Shown here: positions 1 to 8,116 of the stretch, one piece after another | Numbering within the stretch: the first letter of the stretch is position 1 | Layout: every line of letters starts with the position of its first letter | From: an uncultured Johnsonella sp. | Lineage (GTDB): Bacteria > Bacillota > Clostridia > Lachnospirales > Lachnospiraceae | NCBI GenBank assembly: GCA_900766185.1 | Contig: CAAFUL010000085.1 | Coordinates: 1 to 64,000 of the forward strand | DNA: 64,000 nt | Direction of reading: 5' to 3' | Translations under genes and position numbers: made by a program | Notes under the pieces: model-generated | The model's database searches: none | Told to the model about the DNA's origin: nothing | What the model saw: only the letters and a program-made list of their open reading frames with translations

Positions 1-252
1 AGCGTCAGTCCACCACGCTTTTTGGTATAAAGCTAAGTTCCGCAGTCTGTATAAGTAAAGTCGAAACTTTATTAACAGTACTGCGAGTATGATTGAAATG
101 GGGAGTGTTTCTGTTAATTATTACTGCCTAATTGTTTATGTTGCAACTCCCAGACAAACCGGCTGAAACATTGACATTGACTTTTCAATCTACTGACTCC
201 ATTTTGATGTAGAAAGATTTAGCCTTAAAATTACTCACATAACTTTCATATC
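1..252. other. Noncoding region upstream of yebC with a hairpin
   Basis: No convincing coding frame is seen here. Positions 41-85 form an imperfect stem of about 20 bp: CGCAGT pairs with ACTGCG, then AAGTAAAGT with ACTTTATT around a short loop. A weaker GGGAGT/ACTCCC pair lies near 103-152. The stretch beginning GGTATAAAG resembles part of the inverted repeat at 6320-6417, so it may be a decayed repeat. Its role is unknown. Confidence 0.4.
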
Positions 253-281
253 TTGACGAAATTACCATATATATATAGAAT
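253..281 (+). promoter_or_regulatory. Sigma-A promoter of yebC
   Basis: TTGACG (253-258) and TAGAAT (276-281) are separated by exactly 17 bp. They lie 37 bp before the yebC start, which has AGGAGG at 302-307. The match to consensus is close; no transcript data are available. Confidence 0.75.
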
Positions 282-317
282 AATAAGGCAATAATCATAT
301 TAGGAGGTCGTTTTAGG

Positions 318-1046
318 ATGTCAGGACATTCAAAATTTGCGAATATTAAACATAAGAAGGAAAGAAATGATGCTGCCAAGGGTAAAATATTTACCGTAAT
401 AGGAAGAGAAATCGCTGTTGCGGTTAAAGAGGGAGGTCCCGACCCTAATAACAATTCTAAATTAAGAGATGTTATAGCAAAGGCTAAATCAAATAATGTT
501 CCTAATGATACAATTGAAAGAGGTATTAAAAAGGCGGCAGGTGATATAGATGCTGTTAATTATGAAAAGAATGTATATGAGGGTTACGGTCCGAGCGGAG
601 TGGCGGTGATAGTAGAAACTCTAACAGATAATAAGAACAGAACCGCTGCCAATGTAAGATCCGCATTTACTAAAGGAGGCGGCAACATAGGAGCGCAAGG
701 TTGTGTATCCTATATGTTTGATAATAAGGGACTTATAATAATAGACAGAGAAGAAGTGGACTTGGACAGTGATGAATTTATGCTGATGGCACTTGATGCC
801 GGTGCCGAGGACTTCAGTGCGGAAGATGACAGTTTTGAAATAATAACCGCACCTGATGATTTTTCTGCTGTAAGAGAAAATCTTGAAAAACAAAATATAC
901 CTATGGTAAGTGCCGAACTTACTATGATACCGCAGACTAAGGTAAAACTTACTGATGAAGAAGATATAAAGAAAATGAATAAACTTTTAGATTTACTTGA
1001 AGAAGACGATGATGTGCAGGCGGTATATCATAGTTTAGACGAATAA
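318..1046 (+). CDS. yebC: YebC/PmpR-family DNA-binding / translation-associated protein
   Basis: The 242-residue protein has the usual length of the YebC/TACO1 family. It begins with the conserved N-terminal signature GHSKFANIKHKKERND, has a middle domain with NRTAANVRSAFTKGGGN, and ends in an acidic tail (LLEEDDDVQAVYHSLDE). Family members act in the cytoplasm, either as transcriptional regulators or, for YebC2/TACO1 types, in translation of proline-rich stretches; which applies here cannot be read from sequence. The ATG at 318 follows AGGAGG at 302-307. The gene is monocistronic, with its own promoter and a strong terminator just downstream. Confidence 0.95.
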   Translation: MSGHSKFANIKHKKERNDAAKGKIFTVIGREIAVAVKEGGPDPNNNSKLRDVIAKAKSNNVPNDTIERGIKKAAGDIDAVNYEKNVYEGYGPSGVAVIVETLTDNKNRTAANVRSAFTKGGGNIGAQGCVSYMFDNKGLIIIDREEVDLDSDEFMLMALDAGAEDFSAEDDSFEIITAPDDFSAVRENLEKQNIPMVSAELTMIPQTKVKLTDEEDIKKMNKLLDLLEEDDDVQAVYHSLDE

Positions 1047-1050
1047 AATA

Positions 1051-1098
1051 AGGAGCTGTTGCTTAATCATGTATTTTAGGATTTGGCAACAGCTCCTT
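1051..1098 (+). terminator. Rho-independent terminator after yebC
   Basis: A perfect 12-bp stem, AGGAGCTGTTGC paired with GCAACAGCTCCT, surrounds a 23-nt loop and starts 4 bases after the yebC stop. The T-run after it is short (TT GTACTT). It also separates yebC from the convergent gene on the - strand. The AGCTGTTGC stem recurs at 29018. Confidence 0.7.
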
Positions 1099-1146
1099 GT
1101 ACTTAATTTAATATATTATTCATTGGGAATTTTGCAATGTTCCTTA

Positions 1147-1668
1147 TTAAGCCGCTATTTTATTAATAATTCCAAAGGATATAATTATCATTATAATACT
1201 TGCAACAAATACGCCTAAAGTAATGGCAAGCAAAGCTTTTTTTCTATCCATTTCCAGCATACCTGCTACCATAGCACCGGTCCATGCACCTGTACCGGGC
1301 AGCGGTATGCCTACAAATAAAACAAGTCCCCAGAAACCGTATTTTTCTATAGAAGACTTATTTTTGTCTACTTTTTTACATATCCATGAAGCAAAGCCTT
1401 TAAAGAATCCTATCTTACTTTTTTGCATTTTAATTATAACCGTTCCTATAAGATAAATTAAAAACGGAATAGGAATAAGATTTGCAACTATAGCAATTGC
1501 ATAACTTTCCCAAGGAGATAAGTTAAGTAAAGCCGCAGCGATAAGACCGCCCCTAAGCTCCAATACCGGCATTATGGATGTTAAAAATACTATTATGTGT
1601 TTTCCAAAGGGATAATTTATAAGCCCCGACAATGATTCTATAATAAGAGAAGCTAATTTTTCTGTCAT
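1147..1668 (-). CDS. Small multidrug-export-type membrane protein (COG2426 / Sm_multidrug_ex)
   Basis: This is a protein of about 173 residues with four to five hydrophobic segments. It carries the family motifs PVLELRGGLIAA near residue 35 and FVGIPLPGTGAWTGAMVAG near residue 120, typical of the PF06695 group. Despite the family name the substrate is unknown, and a transport role is inferred only from the membrane topology. I chose the ATG at 1668 over the one at 1677 because the likely ribosome site TGAGGT directly abuts the 1677 ATG but sits 9 bases from the 1668 ATG. It is convergent with yebC. Confidence 0.8.
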   Translation of the reverse strand: MTEKLASLIIESLSGLINYPFGKHIIVFLTSIMPVLELRGGLIAAALLNLSPWESYAIAIVANLIPIPFLIYLIGTVIIKMQKSKIGFFKGFASWICKKVDKNKSSIEKYGFWGLVLFVGIPLPGTGAWTGAMVAGMLEMDRKKALLAITLGVFVASIIMIIISFGIINKIAA

Positions 1669-2052
1669 ATTTTTCATACCTCACTTTCCGCCTGTGCCTT
1701 ATCGGCGCAGCATTTTTATACATGTTTTTGATTATTGATGTTTCCAAGCTATAAAATATATAAAGTTGCGGCATTTTATCAAAAAATTATGTATCAACTA
1801 AGGTTAAAAAATGAGATTTGTGTGAACTTTTATGATTATTTTTAGGCTAAACATTATATAACTAAAACTTTTCATATTAAAATTGGATCGGTATACAGAA
1901 TTTTAATGTTGATCATATTTTAATGTAGTGAAAGTTTTGATGTATGACTTACAAAATACACATTATAAGTTGTGTACTGTTGTATTTTACAAAGAGCCTA
2001 ATTTAATATAAAGTCTTAATTTAAAGGGGTAATACTTTAAAGTAATAAAGTG
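1669..2052. other. AT-rich intergenic region with inverted repeats
   Basis: No gene is recognised. An imperfect inverted repeat spans 1864-1938 (AAAACTTTTCA with TGAAAGTTTT, plus inner ATTAAAAT with ATTTTAAT). A second hairpin spans 1953-1988 (AAAATACA with TGTATTTT). No T-box specifier or antiterminator core motif was found, although a transporter gene follows. Confidence 0.4.
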
Positions 2053-2081
2053 TTGACGATATTAAAAAAATAGTTTATAGT
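2053..2081 (+). promoter_or_regulatory. Sigma-A promoter of the TrpX-type transporter
   Basis: TTGACG (2053-2058) and TATAGT (2076-2081) are separated by 17 bp. The start codon of the binding protein lies about 250 bp downstream, and the dispersed repeat element at 2131-2314 occupies most of the predicted leader. Confidence 0.65.
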
Positions 2082-2130
2082 ACTTTACTAAACAGATGAA
2101 AATTTGTTAAAAGATGCTATACAAGTAAAA

Positions 2131-2314
2131 GTTACAGTTCAGGTAGTTTAGATATACATATATAATATACTAAATGAAAGCTTGCTTTCAGGTGCATATT
2201 GTATATGCATATCTATCAGGCTACCGCCGGAATTCATCTTCATCTAATTTACAGATAAAAATTAAATATTTTTAGTTTTTTTGACGAAGATGAATGAGCT
2301 ACCTGAACTGTAAC
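2131..2314 (+). repeat. MITE-like three-way-junction element, copy A
   Basis: A perfect 16-bp terminal inverted repeat, GTTACAGTTCAGGTAG (2131-2146) and its complement (2299-2314), encloses two internal hairpins. Arm 1 (about 2150-2213) has AGATAT/ATATCT ends and a GAAAGCTTGCTTTC apex. Arm 2 (about 2232-2295) pairs ATTCATCTTC with GAAGATGAAT. The element is flanked by a perfect 8-bp direct repeat, AAGTAAAA (2123-2130 and 2315-2322), as left by transposition. It sits between a promoter and the ribosome site of the next gene. No coding capacity. Confidence 0.9.
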
Positions 2315-2333
2315 AAGTAAAAGGAGGATCATT

Positions 2334-3356
2334 ATGAAGAAAAATTTACTTAAGCTTATGTTTTTATCAGCCTGTGCGCTTATGCTTTCAGCTTGTTCAA
2401 ATAATACTGCAAGTACCGAGACAAGCACAGGTGAAAGTGCAGACACAAGTGCACAGGTTTCAACAGAGGCGGGAGACAGTACAGCTAAAGGTTATAAGAT
2501 AGGTGTATTGCAATTAGTACAACATCCGGCACTTGATAAAGCAAACGAGGGGTTTATAGCGGCACTTGATGAAGCCGGTATAGAGTATAGTGCGGATCAA
2601 CAAAATGCAGGCGGAGAGCTTTCATCCGCACAGCTTATAGCTGAAAAATTCGCTAACGATAAAGAAGATTTGATTTTTGCAATTGCAACACCGGCAGCAC
2701 AGTCAGCAGCGGGTGTTACCGAAGATATACCTATAGTAATTACTGCGGTAACAGATCCTAAGGAGTCGGGACTTGTAGAAAGTAATGAAAAGCCGGGAGG
2801 AAATGTAACCGGTACTTCCGATCTTACTCCGGTTAAAGAACAGATAGATTTATTAAAGGAACTTGTGCCGAATGCCAAGAAAATAGGTGTACTTTACAGT
2901 ACAGCCGAAGCTAATTCCGTTATACAGGTAGAGCTTGCAAAAGAAGCTGCCAAGGCTCTTGATATGGAAGTAGTTGAGTATACGGTATCAAACTTAAGCG
3001 AGATACAGTCAGTGGTTGAGTCTATGATAGGAAGTATAGATGCACTTTACATACCTACCGATAATACAGTTGCATCAGGTATGAGTACCGTTACAATGAT
3101 TACCAATGAAAATAAGATTCCGGTAATAGGTGCAGAGTCTGCCCATGTTGATAAGGGTGCCTTGGCTACTTACGGTATAGATTATTATGAACTTGGAAAA
3201 CTTACCGGTAAGCAGGCTATTGCTATACTTACAGAGGGTAAGAATCCTGCGGATATGCCTATAGAATACCTTGACAAAGCAAAGTTTAAGTTCTCTGTCA
3301 ATGAAGAAACAGCTAAGGAACTTGGTATAGATGTATCTAAATTTGAGAAAAACTAG
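2334..3356 (+). CDS. TrpX-type ABC transporter substrate-binding lipoprotein
   Basis: The 340-residue protein has a lipoprotein signal peptide ending in LMLSAC, with the lipid-modified cysteine at about residue 21. A Ser/Thr-rich spacer follows, then a periplasmic-binding-protein fold of the COG2984 / ABC_sub_bind type. Family hallmarks include IGVLQLVQHPALD and VTGTSDL followed by IDLLKELVPNAKKIGVLY. Characterised relatives bind tryptophan or other small aromatic or amino-acid-like ligands; the ligand here is unknown. AAAGGAGG precedes the ATG. A permease and an ATPase of the same system follow, after a 530-bp repeat-rich gap. Confidence 0.85.
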   Translation: MKKNLLKLMFLSACALMLSACSNNTASTETSTGESADTSAQVSTEAGDSTAKGYKIGVLQLVQHPALDKANEGFIAALDEAGIEYSADQQNAGGELSSAQLIAEKFANDKEDLIFAIATPAAQSAAGVTEDIPIVITAVTDPKESGLVESNEKPGGNVTGTSDLTPVKEQIDLLKELVPNAKKIGVLYSTAEANSVIQVELAKEAAKALDMEVVEYTVSNLSEIQSVVESMIGSIDALYIPTDNTVASGMSTVTMITNENKIPVIGAESAHVDKGALATYGIDYYELGKLTGKQAIAILTEGKNPADMPIEYLDKAKFKFSVNEETAKELGIDVSKFEKN

Positions 3357-3600
3357 TGTAGCGTATCATTGACATTTAATTAATATCATCAATAAGAAAG
3401 TAAATCTTAATTCTCTTTGGCTATATATGTTACAATCTATTGACAAAGTGGTAATAAAGCCGGATATCAACGATACATTACACTAGTGCATCGTTGATGT
3501 TCAGCCTTATTACTGCTTTGCTGATAGATTGCAACAAGCACATAATAAAGAGATTACCTATCTTAATTGTAACAGAAACGATGCATCGCTATATTATCAA
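3357..3600. repeat. Large imperfect palindromic element between binding protein and permease genes
   Basis: The core 3429-3535 is a long imperfect inverted repeat: roughly 50-base arms starting GTTACAATCTAT and ending ATAGATTGCAAC, folded around CACTAGTG. Weaker pairing extends outward (CTCTTT with AAAGAG, TAGCG with CGCTA) to about 3357-3600. It has no coding frame and no clear target-site duplication. It may be a decayed mobile repeat distinct from the GTTACAGTT family. Confidence 0.6.
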
Positions 3601-3653
3601 AATATAAATATTATTGAAGTTTAGACGGATAAGTAGTAAAATGTAATAATTCT

Positions 3654-3679
3654 AGGATAGTCAATATATTGACTATCCT
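3654..3679. repeat. Perfect 26-bp palindrome
   Basis: AGGATAGTCAATA is directly followed by its complement TATTGACTATCCT, then GTTTTAATG. It could be a terminator-like hairpin or an operator. A further small hairpin (GTAAGCA with TGCTTAC) lies at 3688-3710. Confidence 0.5.
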
Positions 3680-3886
3680 GTTTTAATGTAAGCATTACTG
3701 CTTTGCTTACACTGACATAAGGGTATAAACAATCTAATAAAGGGATTATTTTATTCCGACCGGTTAATAACTATTCACCAGGTTTTAAGTGTAGGTACTT
3801 TTTTAATAATGCCGGGTGTTACATTAAAGGTAAATAATACTAAAGACAGACATGGGGTCAAATATATATTCAGGAGGCATTCTTTT

Positions 3887-4810
3887 ATGTTCACAGATTT
3901 TTTATCGGGTTTATTCCCATCTATGCTTGGAGCTACAGGGCAGGCGGTGTTATGGGCGGTTATGGTACTGGGTGTATTTATCACCTTCAGACTTCTTAAT
4001 ATTGCCGATCTTACGGTTGACGGAAGTTTTGCATTTGGAGGTTGTATATGTGCTCTTATGATCGTCAAGTATCATGTAAATCCGATACTTGCCTTACTTA
4101 TAGCCGGACTTGCGGGACTTTTTGCAGGTGCTGTAACAGGTATAATACACACGGTATTTGACATACCCAGTATACTTGCCGGTATTTTAACACAAATTTC
4201 ACTTTGGTCTGTTAATCTAATGCTGGTAGGTGCAAGTAATATACCGCTTAATAAAACGCCTAATATATTTTCAATAGTGTCAAAGAAACTAAATCTTTCA
4301 GGACCTAATGCCAATCTTTTAGTAGGTATTTTGATAGCAGCTTTGATCATAGCGGCTTTATATTGGTTTTTCGGCACGGAGCTTGGAAGTGCTCTTAGAG
4401 CCACAGGAAACAACGAAGATATGATCAGAGCTTTGGGATTTAATGTTAACAGAGGTAAACTTATTGCACTTATGCTTAGTAACGGACTTGTAGGGCTTTC
4501 GGGAGGACTGGTGGCTCAAAGTCAAAAGTATGCGGACATTAATATGGGAACCGGTGCCATAGTTATAGGTTTGGCGGCTATAGTTATAGGAGAGGTGCTA
4601 CTTAGCAGATATATCAACTTCGCAGTAAAACTTACAGCGGCAGTTTTCGGTACCGTAGTTTATTTTTGGATCAGAGCTATAGTTTTAAGACTCGGTCTTG
4701 ATGCCAATTATATGAGAGTGGTGTCTGCAATTATAGTATTTATAGCGTTGGCAGTACCTGTGATACTTGAAAGAATGCGTATAAGAAAATCTTATCATGC
4801 AGATATATAG
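3887..4810 (+). CDS. TrpY-type ABC transporter permease
   Basis: This is a 307-residue polytopic membrane protein of the COG4120 family, the permease that accompanies COG2984 binding proteins. It has about eight hydrophobic segments and the conserved stretches NIADLTVDGSFAFGG and GNNEDMIRALGFNVNRGK, the latter being the cytoplasmic loop that contacts the ATPase. An open frame extends upstream to 3809, but AGGAGG at 3872-3877 places the start at the ATG at 3887. The ATPase gene begins 43 bp downstream, so the two are probably co-transcribed. Confidence 0.88.
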   Translation: MFTDFLSGLFPSMLGATGQAVLWAVMVLGVFITFRLLNIADLTVDGSFAFGGCICALMIVKYHVNPILALLIAGLAGLFAGAVTGIIHTVFDIPSILAGILTQISLWSVNLMLVGASNIPLNKTPNIFSIVSKKLNLSGPNANLLVGILIAALIIAALYWFFGTELGSALRATGNNEDMIRALGFNVNRGKLIALMLSNGLVGLSGGLVAQSQKYADINMGTGAIVIGLAAIVIGEVLLSRYINFAVKLTAAVFGTVVYFWIRAIVLRLGLDANYMRVVSAIIVFIALAVPVILERMRIRKSYHADI

Positions 4811-4853
4811 AAATTGGTTAATAAAACACATGGAAGGTTTGTAGGTAAATTCA

Positions 4854-5651
4854 ATGTTGGAAATTATAAATGTAAGTAAAACTTTTAATAAAGGTACTGT
4901 AAATGAGAAAAAAGCACTGGACAGACTTTGTCTGAAAATAGAAGAGGGAGACTTTATTACGGTAATAGGCGGTAACGGTGCGGGAAAATCTACCATGCTC
5001 AATATGATAGCCGGAGTTTATCCTATAGATTCGGGAGTTATTAATATAGACAATGTCAATGTATCCTTACTCCCTGAGTATAAAAGGGCAAAGTATATAG
5101 GAAGGGTATTTCAAGATCCTATGAAGGGTACTTCCGCAGGAATGCAAATAGAAGAAAATCTTGCTTTGGCATTTAGGAGAGGTAAAAAAAGAGGCTTTTC
5201 ATGGGGAATAAAATCGGGGGAAAGAGATTTTTACAAATCCGAGTTGAAAAAATTGGGACTGGGCTTGGAAACAAGACTAAAGAGTAAGGTGGGACTTTTA
5301 TCCGGAGGACAAAGGCAGGCGGTGACTTTGCTTATGGCTACTTTGGTCGATCCGAGACTCCTGCTTTTAGATGAGCATACGGCAGCACTCGATCCCAAGA
5401 CTGCCAAGAGAGTTCTTGATATAACCAAGGAGATAATAGAAGAGAAAAAACTTACTGCACTTATGGTTACCCACAATATGAGAGATGCTATAAATATGGG
5501 CAACAGACTGATTATGATGCATGAAGGCAGAGTAATATATGATGTGAAAGGAGAAGAAAAAAAGAAATTAACAGTAGAGGCATTGCTCAAAAAATTTGAA
5601 GAAGCAAGTAATGAAGAATTTGCCAATGACAGAATGATTCTCACAAAATAG
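4854..5651 (+). CDS. TrpZ-type ABC transporter ATP-binding protein
   Basis: The 265-residue nucleotide-binding subunit belongs to COG1101. Walker A is GGNGAGKST (about 39-47), the signature is LSGGQ (149-153) and Walker B is LLLLDEHTAALD with Glu174. It energises uptake by the preceding permease and lipoprotein at the membrane. The ribosome site is weak (GGAAGG well upstream). A 13-base direct repeat, GATTCTCACAAAA, at 5636 and 5651 spans the stop codon and looks like a small tandem duplication. Confidence 0.9.
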   Translation: MLEIINVSKTFNKGTVNEKKALDRLCLKIEEGDFITVIGGNGAGKSTMLNMIAGVYPIDSGVINIDNVNVSLLPEYKRAKYIGRVFQDPMKGTSAGMQIEENLALAFRRGKKRGFSWGIKSGERDFYKSELKKLGLGLETRLKSKVGLLSGGQRQAVTLLMATLVDPRLLLLDEHTAALDPKTAKRVLDITKEIIEEKKLTALMVTHNMRDAINMGNRLIMMHEGRVIYDVKGEEKKKLTVEALLKKFEEASNEEFANDRMILTK

Positions 5652-5674
5652 ATTCTCACAAAACAGGAGGTTTT

Positions 5675-6322
5675 ATGGATAAGCAAAAAATTGTTATAAC
5701 TATAAATAGAGAGTATGGAAGCGGTGGAAGAAGTATAGGAAAAATATTGTCAAAAAGACTGGGAATTTCTTATTATGATGATGAGATCATAAAACTTTCA
5801 TCAGAGTATTCAGCGGTAGCGGAAGAGTACTTTAGAATGCATGATGAAAAACCGGGAAATAATTTATTTCAGAAGGTTATGGGGACTTCAAAGGCTAATT
5901 TGTCTAAACCTTCAATTACTGATAATATAACTTCTCCGGACAATCTTTTCAGATTTGAATCAGAGGTAATAAGGAATATAGCTAATAGAGAAAGTTGTAT
6001 ATTTATAGGAAGATGTGCGGATTTTGTACTTGATTCCTGCGCCTTTCCGGAATATATAAGTATTTTTGTATATGCGGATCTTACAACTAAAATAAGGCGT
6101 ATAATGGACTTGGACGGACTTGAGACTAAAGAAGCTTTGGAAAAGATATCAAAGATAGACAGAAGGAGAGCATCATATTACAAGTATTATACAGGTGAGG
6201 ATTGGCTTGATATGTCAAGGTATGATTTACCGATCAACACAAGTAGTTTGGAGTTTGAAGAAGCCTGTGATTTAATCTTGTATTATTTAAAATTAAGAAA
6301 ATACTCAATACCCCAATCATAG
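5675..6322 (+). CDS. Cytidylate kinase-like family protein
   Basis: The 215-residue P-loop protein begins VITINREYGSGGRSIGK, the nucleotide-binding loop of the cytidylate-kinase-like family (Cytidylate_kin2). LGISYYDDEII follows, and FIGRCADFVL lies in the middle. This family is distinct from the housekeeping Cmk and its physiological substrate is not established. GGAGG lies 6 bases before the ATG. It starts 23 bp after the transporter ATPase and may be in the same transcript. Confidence 0.82.
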   Translation: MDKQKIVITINREYGSGGRSIGKILSKRLGISYYDDEIIKLSSEYSAVAEEYFRMHDEKPGNNLFQKVMGTSKANLSKPSITDNITSPDNLFRFESEVIRNIANRESCIFIGRCADFVLDSCAFPEYISIFVYADLTTKIRRIMDLDGLETKEALEKISKIDRRRASYYKYYTGEDWLDMSRYDLPINTSSLEFEEACDLILYYLKLRKYSIPQS

Positions 6323-6417
6323 AAACCGGTATAAAGTAGCAGTTTGGCTTAAAGCTTAGTTCATTCGTCTTAGGCAAAAGTGAGGCTAAACTATTGTAAT
6401 AATAATATCGGTTTTCA
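6320..6417. repeat. Imperfect inverted repeat downstream of the kinase-like gene
   Basis: The outer arms GAAACCGGTAT and ATATCGGTTTTC pair, and inner arms TAGCAGTTTGGCTT and GAGGCTAAACTATTG pair imperfectly, making a hairpin of about 98 nt. It may act as a terminator, but no T-run follows. The GGTATAAAG start and nearby AAAGCTTAGTTC resemble 24-40 at the window start. Confidence 0.45.
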
Positions 6418-6469
6418 TGGGGAAACTGTTTCAAAATACAGTATATGAAAATTATACGGAGATTATTAG

Positions 6470-8029
6470 ATGAGGAAGAAAGAAAAAAACTTCTTAAATG
6501 TATTGAATAAGGTAAGAAATAAAAGAAATCAAACATATAAGAAGCTGGCAGTTGTGTCGGGAGCTGTTGTAATACTGATAACCATTATCAGTGCAGGTCT
6601 TGCCATGACAAGATCGAAAAGAACAGCCACACCCTCCAATGCGTCAAATCAGAGTGAAACTGTGGTTGTAGAAAGCAGTACCGAGCCTTATGTGGATCCG
6701 GTACAGTTAGCAATAGAAAATGTTATAAATTCCTATAATGACTTGGGACTTACTAATGTAACCGGCTATCTTTATATGAGAGAAGAGCCGAGCAAAAGTG
6801 CAAAGATCATAGGCAAACTTTACGGTGGAAGTGCTGTAGATATAATAGAAAGTGCCAATGAGGAGTGGTATAAGGTAAAGTCTGGAGGACTTGAAGGTTA
6901 TGTGTTTGCACAGCATATTACCACAAAGGACGAAGCAAAGCAGCAGGCTTTGGAACTTGTAAAAGAAAGAGCTATAGTGCAGACTGAAAGGCTTAATATA
7001 AGAAGTGAGGCATCTACAGACTCTGAAATAGTCGGTGCTGCTTATAAAGGTGAAAGATACGAAATACTTGAAGATGCAGGAGAGTGGGTCAAGATTGAAG
7101 GAGGGTACTTATCCAAGGAATTTTTAGAGATAAAATACGCTCTTAATGAGGCAAGAAAGCTTGATTTAAGAAGTATGGTACTCAATCTTTATGATAATTT
7201 GGCTATTTCAAATGTTGAGGGTTATCTTAATATAAGAGAAGAACCGAAAGAAGACGGCAAGATAATAGGTAAGCTGACCAGTAAGGCGGCAGGAGATATA
7301 ATTGAGACACTTGACGGCTGGTATAAGATAAGGTCCGGACCTATTACCGGTTATGTTAAAAGTGATTATATACTTACAGGTCAGGCAGCTAAGGATGCAG
7401 CTTTGGAAGAAGCGGAGCTTATGGCTGTAGTTACGGCTGATGCGCTTTATGCAAGAGCTGAGCCTAATACTAATTCAAAGATATTTACTACCATATCCAA
7501 TAGTGAAAAATACCCGATAGTTTCCCAATCGGACGGATGGATAGAAGTAGAGCTTGAAGATAATAACAACGCCTTTTTATCAACCGAGTTTGTTGATGTA
7601 AGATATGCGCTTAATGAGGCGATAAAGTTTACTCCGGCAGAAGATGCGGCTAATGCTATCATGGCAAGGAGAAACGAAATAGCAAACTATGCAATGCAAT
7701 TTTTAGGAAATCCTTATGTATGGGGCGGAACAAGCCTTACCAACGGCTGCGACTGCTCAGGATTTACCATGCAGATACTTGGCAAGTATGGAGTAGGACT
7801 ACCGCATTACTCTGTTTCTCAGTCACAAATGGGAACTAAGATAGATTCATCACAGATGAAACCGGGAGACCTTATTTTCTACTCTAACAGAAGAGGTGTT
7901 ATAAACCATGTTTCCATGTACATAGGAAACGGTCAGGTTATACACGCTGCAAGTAGGAAGAGCGGTATTAAGATTTCAGCTTGGAACTACAGAAATCCTA
8001 CAACTATTAGAAATGTTATCGGAGACTAG
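6470..8029 (+). CDS. SH3-domain NlpC/P60 peptidoglycan hydrolase
   Basis: The 519-residue protein has a basic N-terminus, one hydrophobic anchor or signal (about 25-46) and a Ser/Thr-rich linker. Four bacterial SH3 repeats follow (about 95-150, 168-222, 248-302 and 318-377), and an NlpC/P60 cysteine peptidase domain occupies about 400-519. The catalytic Cys429 is in GCDCSGF, His480 in INHVSMYIG, and His492 in VIHAAS. Such enzymes cut peptide stems of peptidoglycan; the SH3 repeats bind the wall. Each SH3 pair is preceded by a similar helical spacer (YALNEA), suggesting internal duplication. The start follows ACGGAG. Confidence 0.92.
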   Translation: MRKKEKNFLNVLNKVRNKRNQTYKKLAVVSGAVVILITIISAGLAMTRSKRTATPSNASNQSETVVVESSTEPYVDPVQLAIENVINSYNDLGLTNVTGYLYMREEPSKSAKIIGKLYGGSAVDIIESANEEWYKVKSGGLEGYVFAQHITTKDEAKQQALELVKERAIVQTERLNIRSEASTDSEIVGAAYKGERYEILEDAGEWVKIEGGYLSKEFLEIKYALNEARKLDLRSMVLNLYDNLAISNVEGYLNIREEPKEDGKIIGKLTSKAAGDIIETLDGWYKIRSGPITGYVKSDYILTGQAAKDAALEEAELMAVVTADALYARAEPNTNSKIFTTISNSEKYPIVSQSDGWIEVELEDNNNAFLSTEFVDVRYALNEAIKFTPAEDAANAIMARRNEIANYAMQFLGNPYVWGGTSLTNGCDCSGFTMQILGKYGVGLPHYSVSQSQMGTKIDSSQMKPGDLIFYSNRRGVINHVSMYIGNGQVIHAASRKSGIKISAWNYRNPTTIRNVIGD

Positions 8030-8116
8030 GCTTTTGGCGCAGCTTTTTAAAGCAAACTAAAATAACTGCTCCCTTAACATATTTAATAAATACTATACTG
8101 AATAAAGGGGAAAAAT

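Noticed and set aside
1669..2330. Tryptophan T-box before the TrpX-type transporter
   Set aside because: The conserved T-box core sequence is absent; structures seen are simple inverted repeats and the dispersed element.
3809..3886. N-terminal extension of the permease
   Set aside because: The AGGAGG site at 3872-3877 sits inside the extension and positions ATG 3887; the extra 26 residues are not like the family.
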